A stretch of DNA of 64,000 bases from Bacteroidales bacterium (GTDB lineage: Bacteria; Bacteroidota; Bacteroidia; Bacteroidales; G3-4614): assembly GCA_015061035.1 (NCBI GenBank), contig SUXK01000005.1, positions 1 through 64,000 of the forward strand. The letters run 5' to 3'. A model generated the notes under the pieces. The model had not been told where the DNA came from and did not search any database. It saw only the letters and a program-made list of their open reading frames with translations. This document shows positions 25,939-36,441 of this stretch, piece by piece. The position numbers and the translations under genes are program-made. Position 1 is the stretch's first letter; the number at the start of each line of letters is the position of its first letter.

Positions 25939-27699
25939 CTACATCTCTCTCCACTCCGGGTTTTGAGCAACGCCATGATAGCGGATTTCATCCCAAGGGA
26001 TAGGAAGATAGTATTGTTTCTCTTCAAAATATCTCACACGTTTTGGAAAACGGTTCATATTTGAGATAGTGTATCTTGTTTGACCATTAGCACTATTAAC
26101 AACAATCTTCATTGCTTTAATAGGGTTAGTCTCACCATTCATCTTCTCAACGGCTACGCCCCAGCGGAACATATCCCAATATGTAGTCTCCTCAAATGCC
26201 AACTCAATTCTACGCTCGTTAACAAGTTCTTCCCAAGTAAGTGAGGGAAGAGGGTGCATTTTAACTCTTGAACGCACCTCGTTGACTTTTGCCAGTGCAG
26301 TTCCGTTGTCTCCTAAGCGGAACATAACCTCTGCGTAATCCAACAGAGCCTCTGCGTAACGCCATATGATATAGTTTTGCTTACTTGCGTAAGTCTCATC
26401 CTTATCAATCTTTTGAGTCTCATCAACAAATTTACCCATATAGTAACCAGTGCGAGAGTAAGCAGCGGTTTCGCTCTCACCATATTGAGTTAAATCCTCA
26501 CCAGCAACTTCGGTGTTACCTGTACGCACATAGTGAATATCCATTGTATGTCCGTTATAAACCGAGCCATCATACAGAATGTTGGCATAAAAGCGGTAAT
26601 CTCTACCCTCATATGGGTTGTTGCTGTTATAAACATATCCATCTCTCATACCATACTCATCAACGTGGTTTTGAGTAGGAGTATAAGCCGCAATAGTACC
26701 TGTAAAGAAAGGAGAGGCAGCATCGCGGTCAAGTTTATGACCATATCCAGTATCATAGTTACCATCGTTAGAGTGTTGCACCTCTAAAATTGACTCCTGA
26801 CTATTCTTTGTAAGGAATATATTACGATACTCTTTCTTTATATCCTCAACAGAGGTTCCTGCAATTTGCACCAAACTATATTGGTTAAGTTCAAACAGAT
26901 CCTCGTAAGCCTTTTTAGCCTTCTCAAGCATTGCTTGAGATTGGTCATCGGTGAAGCCTAAATAGTCGTTACTCTTGTTTTGGTAGTATTCGCTCGAAGC
27001 CCACATATAAGTTTTGGCAATAAGCATAAGTGCAGCACCTTTTGTTATACGACCTGCATCTGTTGAAGCATAGTAGGCGGGTAGTCTGTTTGCAGCCTCT
27101 TTGGCATCGTTAACAATGGCAGTAACCATTTCAGAGTACGATGCTCTTGCAAATTTAGTATTCTCTTTAAGAGGGTCAAAAGTTTTGTTAATCAACATAA
27201 CGCCACCCCATTGACGCCATAACATATAGTAGTAATATGCTCTAAAGAAGTGTGCTTCGCCCAAGATACGCTCTTTCTGTTCACCAGCGGCAATCTTTGC
27301 TTCGTTCTCAAACAATCGGTTAATTGCCTGTATTTGAGTATAGTAATTAGCCCATTTTACGGTAGCCCAGTTGGTTATCTCTTGATTGTTACCTTTTAAA
27401 AGGTCGCCGTAACCAGCATTATAGTAGTCAGTTTTAGAGGGGACAATTTGATCAGCAAACCAAGGCATATAGTATCGCGATGAACTTTTTACAAGAGCAA
27501 TTGTGGTAGGAACAAATGTTGAGAATCCGTTATTCATATTCCTGTACCAAGGCAAAACATATTCATCTAACAACATAGGAGTCTCCCAGATGTAGTTGTC
27601 AGTTATTTTATCAACAGGAGCATCATCAAACAAACAACTCGATGATGTAAATGGTAATATTGCAATAACTCCGTATATAATATATTTTTTAATATTCAT
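25939..27699 (-). CDS. SusD/RagB-family nutrient-binding lipoprotein
   Basis: 586 residues from ATG 27699; an upstream in-frame ATG at 27735 would overlap the SusC gene and lacks a signal peptide start. Lipobox TSSSC after a short hydrophobic stretch (IYGVIAILPF). The body shows SusD/RagB features: a helical TPR-like N-terminal half (GEAHFFRAYYYYMLWRQWGG) and the C-terminal RagB signature (NYIIWRYAEALLDYAEV, INERR-like VNERRIELAFE, YLPIPWDEI). It forms the lid of the SusC channel at the cell surface. Ligand not predictable from sequence; the linked protease favours peptides. Confidence 0.95.
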   Translation of the reverse strand: MNIKKYIIYGVIAILPFTSSSCLFDDAPVDKITDNYIWETPMLLDEYVLPWYRNMNNGFSTFVPTTIALVKSSSRYYMPWFADQIVPSKTDYYNAGYGDLLKGNNQEITNWATVKWANYYTQIQAINRLFENEAKIAAGEQKERILGEAHFFRAYYYYMLWRQWGGVMLINKTFDPLKENTKFARASYSEMVTAIVNDAKEAANRLPAYYASTDAGRITKGAALMLIAKTYMWASSEYYQNKSNDYLGFTDDQSQAMLEKAKKAYEDLFELNQYSLVQIAGTSVEDIKKEYRNIFLTKNSQESILEVQHSNDGNYDTGYGHKLDRDAASPFFTGTIAAYTPTQNHVDEYGMRDGYVYNSNNPYEGRDYRFYANILYDGSVYNGHTMDIHYVRTGNTEVAGEDLTQYGESETAAYSRTGYYMGKFVDETQKIDKDETYASKQNYIIWRYAEALLDYAEVMFRLGDNGTALAKVNEVRSRVKMHPLPSLTWEELVNERRIELAFEETTYWDMFRWGVAVEKMNGETNPIKAMKIVVNSANGQTRYTISNMNRFPKRVRYFEEKQYYLPIPWDEIRYHGVAQNPEWREM

Positions 27700-27724
27700 A
27701 ACTTTCAATTTATAGGTTAAGAGT

Positions 27725-30700
27725 TTAATATCCAATACTTAAAGATACTCCGTATGAGCGTTGAACGGGGTAGCCGCGTAACGATTCGGGGTCCATTCCC
27801 AAATCCGAGAGGCTTGACCATGTTACAAGGTTGCTTCCTTGTAATGCAATGCTGAACGAACTCAATTTCATCTTTTTCAATACTTTAGGTTGGAAAGAGT
27901 ATCCTAACGACAATGATTTAAGACGTAAGAAGTTACAGTCTCTAACCCAGAAAGTTGACTCTTTACGGTTATTGTCATTTGCCGATGCAAACTTAACTCT
28001 TGGCAAAGTTCCGTCAGGGTTCTCCTCACTCCAGCACTCCTCCATGTGGTACTCTTGGAAACGTTGCAATGAGCCACTGTTTAGAGTGTACATCTCTTTA
28101 ATGTTTTGTTGGTAACCGGTTGCTCCCTGGAACAGAGCATTAAAGAACAAACCTTTCCAACTCAATCCCAATTTAAGACCAAAGTTGAATTTGGGATTTG
28201 AAGAGTTCTTCACATATTTCAAGTCGTTGGTATCCAAAACGCCATCGTTGTTTTGGTCAACATATTTAATATCGCCGGGAGCCAATGTAACGTTGTTTTG
28301 TCCATCTTGATTTAGTTTATGGTTGTCAATCTCCTCCTGCGAAGTGAACAATCCGTCAGCCTCATACATTGTCCATACCATACTGCTTCTTCCAACGCGT
28401 CTTAGATTAGGATTAACGCTCGATTCATTACCATAATCTAACCACTTATCCTCTTGTTGCGACATTGTAAATGCAATATCGTATTTAACCTTTCTGATAG
28501 TATTGCGGTGGTTAAGAGTCAAATCCCAGCCCCACGCTTTAAGTTTTGCAAAGTTTATACTTGGAACATTACCATTAACACCAGTAGTTGGTGGGTATAG
28601 GTACGATGGAGCAGATGTAATTTTGTTAGTCTCAAATCTCCAGTAATACTCAAATGTAACACCAAAGCGGTTATCCCAGAATCCCAAATCGGTAGCAATG
28701 TTGTAGTCGTGCGACTTACCCCATGTAAGTTCAGGATTTGGGTAATTACCTGTTGACATCATAATACCGGGTCGGTAGTTACCGCCAATATTATAACCCT
28801 CTCTGGTAGATTCAATATAGTTTAGCAGATATGAATATTCGCCAACCATACCGTCATTACCAAGAACTCCGGTAGATGCTCTGAACTTAACGTTTGAGAT
28901 TACAGGTTGCTCCCAATCTTTAAAGAACTTCTCGTTAGAGAGTACCCACGATGCCGATACCGAAGGGAAGAATCCCCAGCGGTTATCAGGGAAGAAGTAT
29001 GTAGAGCCATCAACGCGGAAACTTGCCTCCAAGAAGTATCGGTAGTCATAGCCATAACTTACACGACCAATCAACGAAGCACGTTGGTTTTTAGTCTCGC
29101 TACCAACTAAACGAGCATCAATAGCAGTACCAATAATCTCGGGATAAACCGCTGCGTTCTGGTTTTCGCCAATCATATATTGGTTGTGCATACGTTGGTA
29201 GTTGGCAACTAACAAACCGCTCAAATCGTGTTTGTCGTTGAAAGTTCTGTTATAGTTTAGTCCCACCTCATAAAGTTGATTGTTTGTAAAGCGGTCAATC
29301 TGCTCAATAGATACCTTTGCGGTAGGATAAATAGTATTTGGGTCTGTTGAATACTCGCCAGTTGCCTCATCGTATGTGAACAACTCAACAGGTTTGTCGT
29401 AACTCTTCTCAATACGAGTGTTATTATCAAAAGTAGCGCGAGCATACAAAGCCAAACCTTTAACCCAAGGCAACTCCCAGCGGAGGTTGGCAGTAATGGT
29501 ATTCATATTTGCTTTGTCCTGAATATAACCACCCATACCATAAACATTAACAAGAGGATTTGAACCATCAATACTTGCCAACTTATCATTGGTAAAACGC
29601 AACACCTGAGTAGGAGCAAAAGCGTATGCTGCATCCAGCGTTGCGTAACTTGAGTTTTTGCTGTTGTTTCTTGAGCCGGTAATATCCAACGAAAGAGTCA
29701 AACCTTCGGTAAGGGTAGCATCCAATTTGGTAGAGTAGTTGAAACGGTCTCTGCCCACACCGCTGTACAAACCTTTTGTGTGAGTGTAACCACCCGAAAC
29801 ATAATACTTCACCCATTGGTTACCACCATTAAGCGAAACACTATGAGTAGTAGTATAACCAGTCTTATCCAAGTAGTCTAAAAGATTTTCGTTGCCATAC
29901 ACATTGGGATTTGTACCTCTCTGAATTTGTTGAAGTTGCTCGGCAGTGTAGGGCAATATCAGAGTACCGGGAGTATTGTCAACAGCCTTGTTGAACATCT
30001 GAGCAAAGTTGTAGGCATCAAGGAACTTAGGAAGTTGAGTAGCCTGTTGCACGTTCATCTGACCGCGATAGTTAACCGAAACCTTTTGATTTCCCTGTGA
30101 GCGTTTAGTCTGTACAAGGATAACACCATTAGCCGCACGAGCACCATAAACCGCTGCCGCAGCCGCATCCTTCAGGATTGAGATACTCTCAATATCATCG
30201 GGGTTTAAGTCCGAAAGACGCATCTCTCCGTCACTTGTATTAGTACCAAAACGAGGCACACCATCAATAACCAATAGAGGAGCGCCATTAATACCACGAA
30301 TATTCAATTCAGCCTCTTTGGCACTACTTGGGTCTCCTGTCGATTGCATAACGTTCAAACCCGAAACCTGACCATATAGAGCCTCATCAATATTGGCAGT
30401 TGGAATTTTCAACAACTCCTCGCTCTTGATAGTCTCAACCGAACCGGTTATCGAAGATTTCTTTTGAACGCCATAACCCACAACAACCAACTCATCAAGG
30501 TTTTGAGCGTCATCCTCAAGTTTAACCAACACGCTTTTAGTACCATCGGCAACTTTAGTTATTTTAGTTTTGTAACCAAGATACGAAACAGCAAGTTCTT
30601 TACCGGTTTTAGGGATAGTAAAGTTACCGTCCATATCGCTAATAGTTGCATTGTTAGCATCTTTCCATTGAACGTGTGCGCCAATTAGAGGTTCACCACT

Positions 30701-30805
30701 GCGGTCGGTAACTTTACCTTTAAGAATCGCAGTAGAGGTTTGTGCTGTAACAGCCGAAGCCATGCACAAAAGCGACACTATCAATATATATATCCTACTT
30801 CTCAT
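27725..30805 (-). CDS. SusC/RagA-family TonB-dependent outer-membrane transporter
   Basis: 1026 residues. Signal peptide, then a carboxypeptidase-regulatory-like domain (LKGKVTDRSGEPLIGAHV), a TonB-box-like segment (DELVVVGYGVQKK), the plug with LLVIDGVPRFG and VILVQTKR, and a 22-strand-type barrel ending SYGVSLSIGY with a terminal aromatic. It imports oligomers captured by the adjacent SusD protein, using TonB energy. The length is normal. It is 15 bp after the metalloprotease gene and 25 bp before SusD, so the three form one operon. No sigma/anti-sigma or hybrid two-component gene is next to it. Confidence 0.96.
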   Translation of the reverse strand: MRSRIYILIVSLLCMASAVTAQTSTAILKGKVTDRSGEPLIGAHVQWKDANNATISDMDGNFTIPKTGKELAVSYLGYKTKITKVADGTKSVLVKLEDDAQNLDELVVVGYGVQKKSSITGSVETIKSEELLKIPTANIDEALYGQVSGLNVMQSTGDPSSAKEAELNIRGINGAPLLVIDGVPRFGTNTSDGEMRLSDLNPDDIESISILKDAAAAAVYGARAANGVILVQTKRSQGNQKVSVNYRGQMNVQQATQLPKFLDAYNFAQMFNKAVDNTPGTLILPYTAEQLQQIQRGTNPNVYGNENLLDYLDKTGYTTTHSVSLNGGNQWVKYYVSGGYTHTKGLYSGVGRDRFNYSTKLDATLTEGLTLSLDITGSRNNSKNSSYATLDAAYAFAPTQVLRFTNDKLASIDGSNPLVNVYGMGGYIQDKANMNTITANLRWELPWVKGLALYARATFDNNTRIEKSYDKPVELFTYDEATGEYSTDPNTIYPTAKVSIEQIDRFTNNQLYEVGLNYNRTFNDKHDLSGLLVANYQRMHNQYMIGENQNAAVYPEIIGTAIDARLVGSETKNQRASLIGRVSYGYDYRYFLEASFRVDGSTYFFPDNRWGFFPSVSASWVLSNEKFFKDWEQPVISNVKFRASTGVLGNDGMVGEYSYLLNYIESTREGYNIGGNYRPGIMMSTGNYPNPELTWGKSHDYNIATDLGFWDNRFGVTFEYYWRFETNKITSAPSYLYPPTTGVNGNVPSINFAKLKAWGWDLTLNHRNTIRKVKYDIAFTMSQQEDKWLDYGNESSVNPNLRRVGRSSMVWTMYEADGLFTSQEEIDNHKLNQDGQNNVTLAPGDIKYVDQNNDGVLDTNDLKYVKNSSNPKFNFGLKLGLSWKGLFFNALFQGATGYQQNIKEMYTLNSGSLQRFQEYHMEECWSEENPDGTLPRVKFASANDNNRKESTFWVRDCNFLRLKSLSLGYSFQPKVLKKMKLSSFSIALQGSNLVTWSSLSDLGMDPESLRGYPVQRSYGVSLSIGY

Positions 30806-30820
30806 TATATAATGTTTTAT

Positions 30821-33373
30821 TTATTTGTCAAATATGCGCTCTATCTTGATAATTTGATAGTTGTAAAAATCTTTGGTAGAACCAGTAGCAGAAGCAACTC
30901 TGCTCTTGTATAGAGTAAGAACATCGTTAAGACGTCCTGTCATAATAGCACCCAACTGATTAGCCGATAGAGTAGGCAAACCAAAGTTGATACGGGCAAA
31001 CTCTTTCATTTCGTTAATGCAGTGAGAGCAAGTGATACCGCTATTCTCAATATTCTCTTCAACCTCAGCAAACGATTTAGCAGAGCCACCTGATGCGTTT
31101 AATCCTGAAGTCTTAATCATCAAATCAATAGCAGTTGCCTGAAGATTTTGCTCCACATCCGAAAGTTTGCCACCCTTAGGAGCAATAAATATGGCTTTGG
31201 TAACATCCTTTACGTAACCATCCAAAGTATAGTTGTTTTTGCTGTCAACAATACCACCCTCCTGAATACGATATAACACTGCCGAGTTGATAAGAGCAGA
31301 TATAATTGTAGATTGAAGTTTGTCGTTAGCATTAAGATTTATCTCCAACTTATTAATAATGTCAGGACGAGTAAGCCACTCGCTGTGAGTGCGAGCCTCG
31401 TTCAACAACCACTCCATAGCCTCTTTTTGAGTAGCCTTGTCAATGTAGTGTTTCGAGGTTGCTTTGCCATCGCCCTGTCTGATCTCCTCATATCTGATAC
31501 CGCCAATGTAGGGGATAACGTGGCGAATATAGCGAGTATATTGAGTAACAACCTCTTTGTACATATCCTCCATATTGTCGTATCTCTCACCCTCACGTTT
31601 GTTCCACTCCTCTAAGTTCTCAATAAGAAGTTTAAGGTTTTTGATACCATAGTTACCTGCTTTAATATGGTCATCACCCAAATCCTCAGTCTGGTCAGTG
31701 GGGTCAACAATACCAAGGAATTGTTGAGCGCCAAACTCAAACATAGCATCACCCTCTTTCTCGGCAATCCATTTGTCAAGAGTTGCTTTTTCATCTTCGG
31801 GCGAGTTTGCATCAGGAATCAATCTGTAACCCCAATTGATTGCATAAATATCATAAACGCCCAAAATGGGAGGAGTAAGTTTAACCCCCTTCTCAACATC
31901 ACCCGGTTGAGCAATAAAGTTGTTTCGGGCATAGTCCATAATACTTGGAGTAGTACCATATTTTTGAGTAAACGAAGCACTACGTAACGAGTCAACAGGA
32001 TAAGAGTAACTTGCACCCATATTGTGCATCAATCCCAAAGTATGACCAATCTCGTGAGCCGCAGCGTATCTTATTGACTCATTCATAGTCTCATCATCAA
32101 AAACGCGGGTGCGAACCTTTTCATCAACTGTTGCAGTTTGAACAAATCTCCAGTTATGAAGCAACGATAAGATATTGTGATACCAAATAACGTCACCGGT
32201 CAAAATTTCGCCAGTGCGAGGGTCAACATAACTTGGACCCATAGCATTTGGAGTAGCAGTTGCCGCATACTTAAAGCAACTGTAACGCATATCATCGGGG
32301 TCAAAAGTAGAGTCGTTCTCAGGATAGTCAACCGCTTTGATAGCATTTTTAAAACCAGCGGCCTCAAAAGCCACATTCCAATCCTCTATTCCTTGCTTAA
32401 TAGAGCCTCTCCACTTCTCGGGGAAAGCGTTGTCAACATAAAACACAATAGGTTTCTCAGGCTCAACAATCTCGCCCGCAAAGTAACGCTCCATATCCTC
32501 CTCTTTAGGCTCTAAACGCCAACGGTGAATATAGGTCTTAACCTCAACACCATCTTCATCGGTAGTGTAAATGCTCTTGTCAGAGTAGAAGAACCCAACC
32601 CTGTTATCTTGCAAACGCATATTCATAGGCTCTTCGGGAAGAGCAAACAGTGAGCGGTGCATAATAACCGAGTATGGTTCGTTCATAAGCGACAAAGTAA
32701 ACGAAAGACGGCTCTTGATCTCAATATTATTTGGGAAAGCCTTATTGCTGATAATACCTGAAGCGTCAGCAACAAAAGTACCTTTTAGAGAGTTACCTCC
32801 ACCAAAGAGTTTACTCAATGGGTTATCCTGTTTAATGGGGCTGATACACTTCTCGTTAGTACCAAAGAACTCGGTAACATCAATAACAACATTACCTTTA
32901 TCCTCAGCCACAATCTTAAAACCTTTTATAACGGGGTCGTAAAAGTTTTTGTCGTACGAAAGTTTCACAGGATCACTATCCGAAACAAGTTCCGAACTCT
33001 GAATTTCGTGCATATATACCCTACGCTCATCCTTTGAGAACTTAATCAATAGCGGAGTAGTAGCCATTTGCCCTGCCACAAAATCTCTTGTGTTGCTTGT
33101 TGCTGCAATACGGTTAGCAAGAATGTAGGTCTTACTGAACACCGAGTCGGGCATCTCAAAATAAAGTTTGCCCTCTTTGGCATTATATAAAGTTGTAAAC
33201 AACCCCTCTTGTTTTTGAGAGTCCTTTGTTACTTTTTTGTAGTCAGCACTAACACTATCCTTTACAACAATCTCCAAAGGATTTTTACTCTCCTTACTCT
33301 TCCTCTTTGCGTTTGCATTTGGCATACAGACAAATATAGCCAATACAACTGCCAATAGTGATATATGTTTCAT
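30821..33373 (-). CDS. Zinc-dependent metalloprotease (DUF5117/DUF5118 type)
   Basis: 850 residues. A signal peptide (ISLLAVVLAIFVCMPNANA) and N-terminal beta domains (DUF5118/DUF5117-like; GLFTTLYNAKEGKLYFEMP) precede the catalytic region. The zinc site is AHEIGHTLGLMHNMGAS with His440, Glu441 and His444 plus a third His (HN). The MDYARNNF segment resembles a Met-turn of metzincins. Such enzymes are exported and often sit beside SusCD genes. Here it is the first gene of the operon, so it could cut proteins into peptides for SusCD import. This role is inferred from position. Confidence 0.9.
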   Translation of the reverse strand: MKHISLLAVVLAIFVCMPNANAKRKSKESKNPLEIVVKDSVSADYKKVTKDSQKQEGLFTTLYNAKEGKLYFEMPDSVFSKTYILANRIAATSNTRDFVAGQMATTPLLIKFSKDERRVYMHEIQSSELVSDSDPVKLSYDKNFYDPVIKGFKIVAEDKGNVVIDVTEFFGTNEKCISPIKQDNPLSKLFGGGNSLKGTFVADASGIISNKAFPNNIEIKSRLSFTLSLMNEPYSVIMHRSLFALPEEPMNMRLQDNRVGFFYSDKSIYTTDEDGVEVKTYIHRWRLEPKEEDMERYFAGEIVEPEKPIVFYVDNAFPEKWRGSIKQGIEDWNVAFEAAGFKNAIKAVDYPENDSTFDPDDMRYSCFKYAATATPNAMGPSYVDPRTGEILTGDVIWYHNILSLLHNWRFVQTATVDEKVRTRVFDDETMNESIRYAAAHEIGHTLGLMHNMGASYSYPVDSLRSASFTQKYGTTPSIMDYARNNFIAQPGDVEKGVKLTPPILGVYDIYAINWGYRLIPDANSPEDEKATLDKWIAEKEGDAMFEFGAQQFLGIVDPTDQTEDLGDDHIKAGNYGIKNLKLLIENLEEWNKREGERYDNMEDMYKEVVTQYTRYIRHVIPYIGGIRYEEIRQGDGKATSKHYIDKATQKEAMEWLLNEARTHSEWLTRPDIINKLEINLNANDKLQSTIISALINSAVLYRIQEGGIVDSKNNYTLDGYVKDVTKAIFIAPKGGKLSDVEQNLQATAIDLMIKTSGLNASGGSAKSFAEVEENIENSGITCSHCINEMKEFARINFGLPTLSANQLGAIMTGRLNDVLTLYKSRVASATGSTKDFYNYQIIKIERIFDK

Positions 33374-33419
33374 AGTATTTAAATTGATAAATAGTCAATA
33401 ATATTGCTAATATAATCCG

Positions 33420-33427
33420 CAAATATA
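33420..33427 (-). promoter_or_regulatory. -7 element for the protease-SusCD operon
   Basis: Minus-strand TATATTTG lies 46 bp upstream of the ATG at 33373. No exact -33 TTTG. On the plus strand TATCTTCG at 33587-33594 may serve the divergent M6 gene. Confidence 0.5.
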
Positions 33428-33625
33428 TAAAAAACGTAATAATTTTGAATGATTATATTCTCTTTTCTTAAAATAGTTATACAATTTTAACTAAAATTTT
33501 ATATATATCTATATATCTAATTTGTTTATGAATGTAAAAATCCGATAAAAGGAACAAAAAAATTTTATATTACACATATCTTATGTTATCTTCGCAAAAT
33601 AAAACAGAAAATTAATAAAAAATAT

Positions 33626-36178
33626 ATGAAAAAGATTTACACATTGGCACTACTTGTTGTTATGAGTATGACAACAATCCTACCCGTAAGTGCCACAGAG
33701 AAGAACAAGGGGGAGTTGGCAAATATAGTATGCTTTGTACGCTTTTTGGGAGAAGATAATTCCGAGTCATTTGAACTCTCAGCATCAACATACAATCAGA
33801 TGTTTAACGATGATACCGCAGGAACAAACTCGGTATATAACTATTTCTACGAAGCATCATACGGGCAACTGCAATGGCGAAGCACAATGTTTCCAGCACC
33901 GCAGGGCGATGTGGTAATGTCGTACGAAACCAAGAACGAGCGTAACTACTACAAAGAGAAAAGCAGTATAGCACCAAACGGATACGAAGATGAGATTGAC
34001 CGAGCAGCACGAGAACAAGCCTTGGTAAAAGAGATAGCAGCATATCTGTCGGCAAACCTGCCCGATGATGTTGTGCTTGATGCAAACAACGATGGCATAA
34101 TAGACAATATGTGTATCGTATTAAGCGGACGCAGTGAGATAAGCAACCGCCACCTGTTATGGCCGCACCGCACCGATTTGGCATTGCCCGATGAAAAAGC
34201 AGTATATATAAAAGATAAAAAACTTGTAGGATTTCTAATGGTATTTGATGATGCAAACGGATGGGCATCACTTGAACCAATACCATTCAATACAGGAGTA
34301 ATATGCCACGAGATGTCGCACTCGTTGGGAACATACGACCTATATCACGTAGCAGATAACCTAAACCCGGTAGGCGAGTGGGACTTAATGGCCGACAACC
34401 TATTGGTACCACAACAGATGTCGGCATACACAAAATACCGCTATTGTGGTTGGATTGATGAAATACCCGAGATAACCGAGCCGGGAACATACACACTGAA
34501 CCCCGTAGGAGGAGCCGAAAAAGAGAACATAGCATACAAAATAAAGATGATAGGCTCAGACGAATACTTCGTAGTTGAGTATCGCAAAAAAGAGGGAACA
34601 TTTGATGCAGGTCTGCCACAATCGGGACTATTGGTATATCGCATCAATCCAGCATACACAGGCGGAAACGTAAGTTATAACGGTACAACACGTTTAGACG
34701 AAGTATATATCTTCCGCCCGGGAGGAACAACAACAGCCGATGGATATATTGAGAACGCAGCCTTCTCGGTAGATAATGGACGTGCAACCTTTGGAGGTGT
34801 TGGAGCAGAGGTAAAACCATTTTACAGCAATGGCTCAGAGGCACGATTTGCCCTTACCAATATAGGCACATGTGGCCAAACAATATCATTCACCTTTGAA
34901 ACATTAGGACATCAAATCTCACTCTCAAAAGAGAGCATGACACTAAACGGAAAAGCAGGAGACAAAGGCGAGATAACAATTGAGAGCGATGTACGTTGGC
35001 AACTGTCAGCAATGCCCGAGTGGCTAACAGTATCGGCAACAGAGGGAGAGGCAGGAAAAACCACAATAACCTTCACAACCCTATCGGAGAACACCTCAGC
35101 ACAATCACGCGAGGTAGAGATTGTCATCACTTCGCCCGAAGATAACACACTCTCTGAAACATTGACCATTTCGCAACAATCAAATACCATACTACCCCCA
35201 TCAGAGTTACAAGCAGTAACCGAAGAGGGAAGCGTAACCCTGTCGTGGACAGCACCCCAAGAGGGAACACCACTCCTTGCAGAAGGATTTGAAGATACAA
35301 CCAATCCCAACGGATGGACAATAAGCAACTACAACGATCGTGGCTGGTATTGGACCGAGAGCAGCAAATATTACCTCGCATATAGCGGTAACTACTCAAT
35401 GTATATGAAGAGTGCATGGGTAGATGAGCATCAAGATGAAATACTTATCTCGCCCACCTTTGCCAACGGAAAAATATTAACATTCCAGAGCAAATCAACA
35501 GCACCACTTAAAACCCCCGCATACCCCCACCACTATTACGTTGAGGTATCATCTGACGGAGGAGAATCATGGACACCGGTATATAACCTGATGACCGATT
35601 GCGATGTAGTAAACCAATACACACAAATAACAATCGACCTATCGGCACACACCTCAGATAATATGAAGATAGCCTTCCACGCATGGGACGATGGCAACAT
35701 AGGCCTCTCATATTGGTGGCAAATTGATGATATAGTAGTATATCCAACATTAGCAGTAACAACCATAACAGGATACGCAATATATCGCGATGGCGTTAAG
35801 ATTGGCGAGAGCGAAACAACCGAGTTTGTTGACACCACACCACTTGAAGGCGAACACACCTATACAGTAAGAGCAATGGGAGCGTTTGGCGAAACATCTG
35901 ATTCAGATGCCATAGCAGTAAACTATCAAGGAACAGGAGTGGAGGAGAGCCAAACCGTAGATGTAAAAGTATATACCTACGCAGGAGAAATAGTAGTCTC
36001 AACACCAGAGACTCTAAAAGAGGTGCGAGTACTATCAATGAATGGCACAATGGTAGCATCTAAAACAATGGTATCTTCAGAGACCACAATCCCCACAGCA
36101 ACACTCGTAAAAGGAGTATATGTAGTAGTTGCAATACCTGAGGAGGGCAACCCTGTAATAACAAAAGTGATCCTATAA
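33626..36178 (+). CDS. Secreted M6-family metalloprotease with BACON, jelly-roll and T9SS modules
   Basis: 850 residues. Signal peptide (TLALLVVMSMTTILPVSA), M6 domain with zinc motif HEMSH (His228, Glu229, His232) continuing SLGTYDLYHV, and PVGEWDLMAD as Met-turn. After about residue 430 come a BACON-like Ig fold (ITIESDVRWQLSAMPEWLTV), a fibronectin III-like segment split by a jelly-roll 'cleaved adhesin/choice-of-anchor' insert (LLAEGFEDTTNPNGWTISN), and a sorting tail (KGVYVVVAIP). It is divergent from the protease-SusCD operon and likely belongs to the same proteolytic function. It differs in module set from the M6 protein at 9638. Confidence 0.9.
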   Translation: MKKIYTLALLVVMSMTTILPVSATEKNKGELANIVCFVRFLGEDNSESFELSASTYNQMFNDDTAGTNSVYNYFYEASYGQLQWRSTMFPAPQGDVVMSYETKNERNYYKEKSSIAPNGYEDEIDRAAREQALVKEIAAYLSANLPDDVVLDANNDGIIDNMCIVLSGRSEISNRHLLWPHRTDLALPDEKAVYIKDKKLVGFLMVFDDANGWASLEPIPFNTGVICHEMSHSLGTYDLYHVADNLNPVGEWDLMADNLLVPQQMSAYTKYRYCGWIDEIPEITEPGTYTLNPVGGAEKENIAYKIKMIGSDEYFVVEYRKKEGTFDAGLPQSGLLVYRINPAYTGGNVSYNGTTRLDEVYIFRPGGTTTADGYIENAAFSVDNGRATFGGVGAEVKPFYSNGSEARFALTNIGTCGQTISFTFETLGHQISLSKESMTLNGKAGDKGEITIESDVRWQLSAMPEWLTVSATEGEAGKTTITFTTLSENTSAQSREVEIVITSPEDNTLSETLTISQQSNTILPPSELQAVTEEGSVTLSWTAPQEGTPLLAEGFEDTTNPNGWTISNYNDRGWYWTESSKYYLAYSGNYSMYMKSAWVDEHQDEILISPTFANGKILTFQSKSTAPLKTPAYPHHYYVEVSSDGGESWTPVYNLMTDCDVVNQYTQITIDLSAHTSDNMKIAFHAWDDGNIGLSYWWQIDDIVVYPTLAVTTITGYAIYRDGVKIGESETTEFVDTTPLEGEHTYTVRAMGAFGETSDSDAIAVNYQGTGVEESQTVDVKVYTYAGEIVVSTPETLKEVRVLSMNGTMVASKTMVSSETTIPTATLVKGVYVVVAIPEEGNPVITKVIL

Positions 36179-36441
36179 TGGTAAAGATAGAGTATAGAAC
36201 AAAAGGCACCTGTTCGCAACTAATCGAGGTAACAGGCGAGCAGGGCAGAGTAGTGGATGTAGCCTTTTATGGAGGGTGCAACGGCAACTTGCAAGGCATA
36301 GCATCGTTAGTAAAGGGGATGACCTACCAAGAGGTAATAGAACGCCTCAACGGAATATGTTGCGGATACAAATCAACCTCATGCCCCGACCAACTCTGCC
36401 GAGCAATAGAGCAACTAAAAGCAGAAGAGAGCAATGGCTAA
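36178..36441 (+). CDS. TSCPD-domain protein (TIGR03905 type)
   Basis: 87 residues. The ATG overlaps the stop of the protease gene by one base (TAATG), implying translational coupling. The cysteine pattern GTCSQLIEV, FYGGCNGNLQGIA, GICCGYKSTSCPDQLC matches the small stand-alone TSCPD family, related to the C-terminal domain of vitamin B12-dependent ribonucleotide reductases. Metal binding is likely; function unknown. Its last 8 nt overlap the next gene. Confidence 0.88.
   Translation: MVKIEYRTKGTCSQLIEVTGEQGRVVDVAFYGGCNGNLQGIASLVKGMTYQEVIERLNGICCGYKSTSCPDQLCRAIEQLKAEESNG

Noticed and set aside
33804..34286. 160-codon minus-strand ORF and several shorter ones across 33.8-36.2 kb
   Set aside because: Shadows of the M6 protease gene, Arg/Leu-rich, no motifs.
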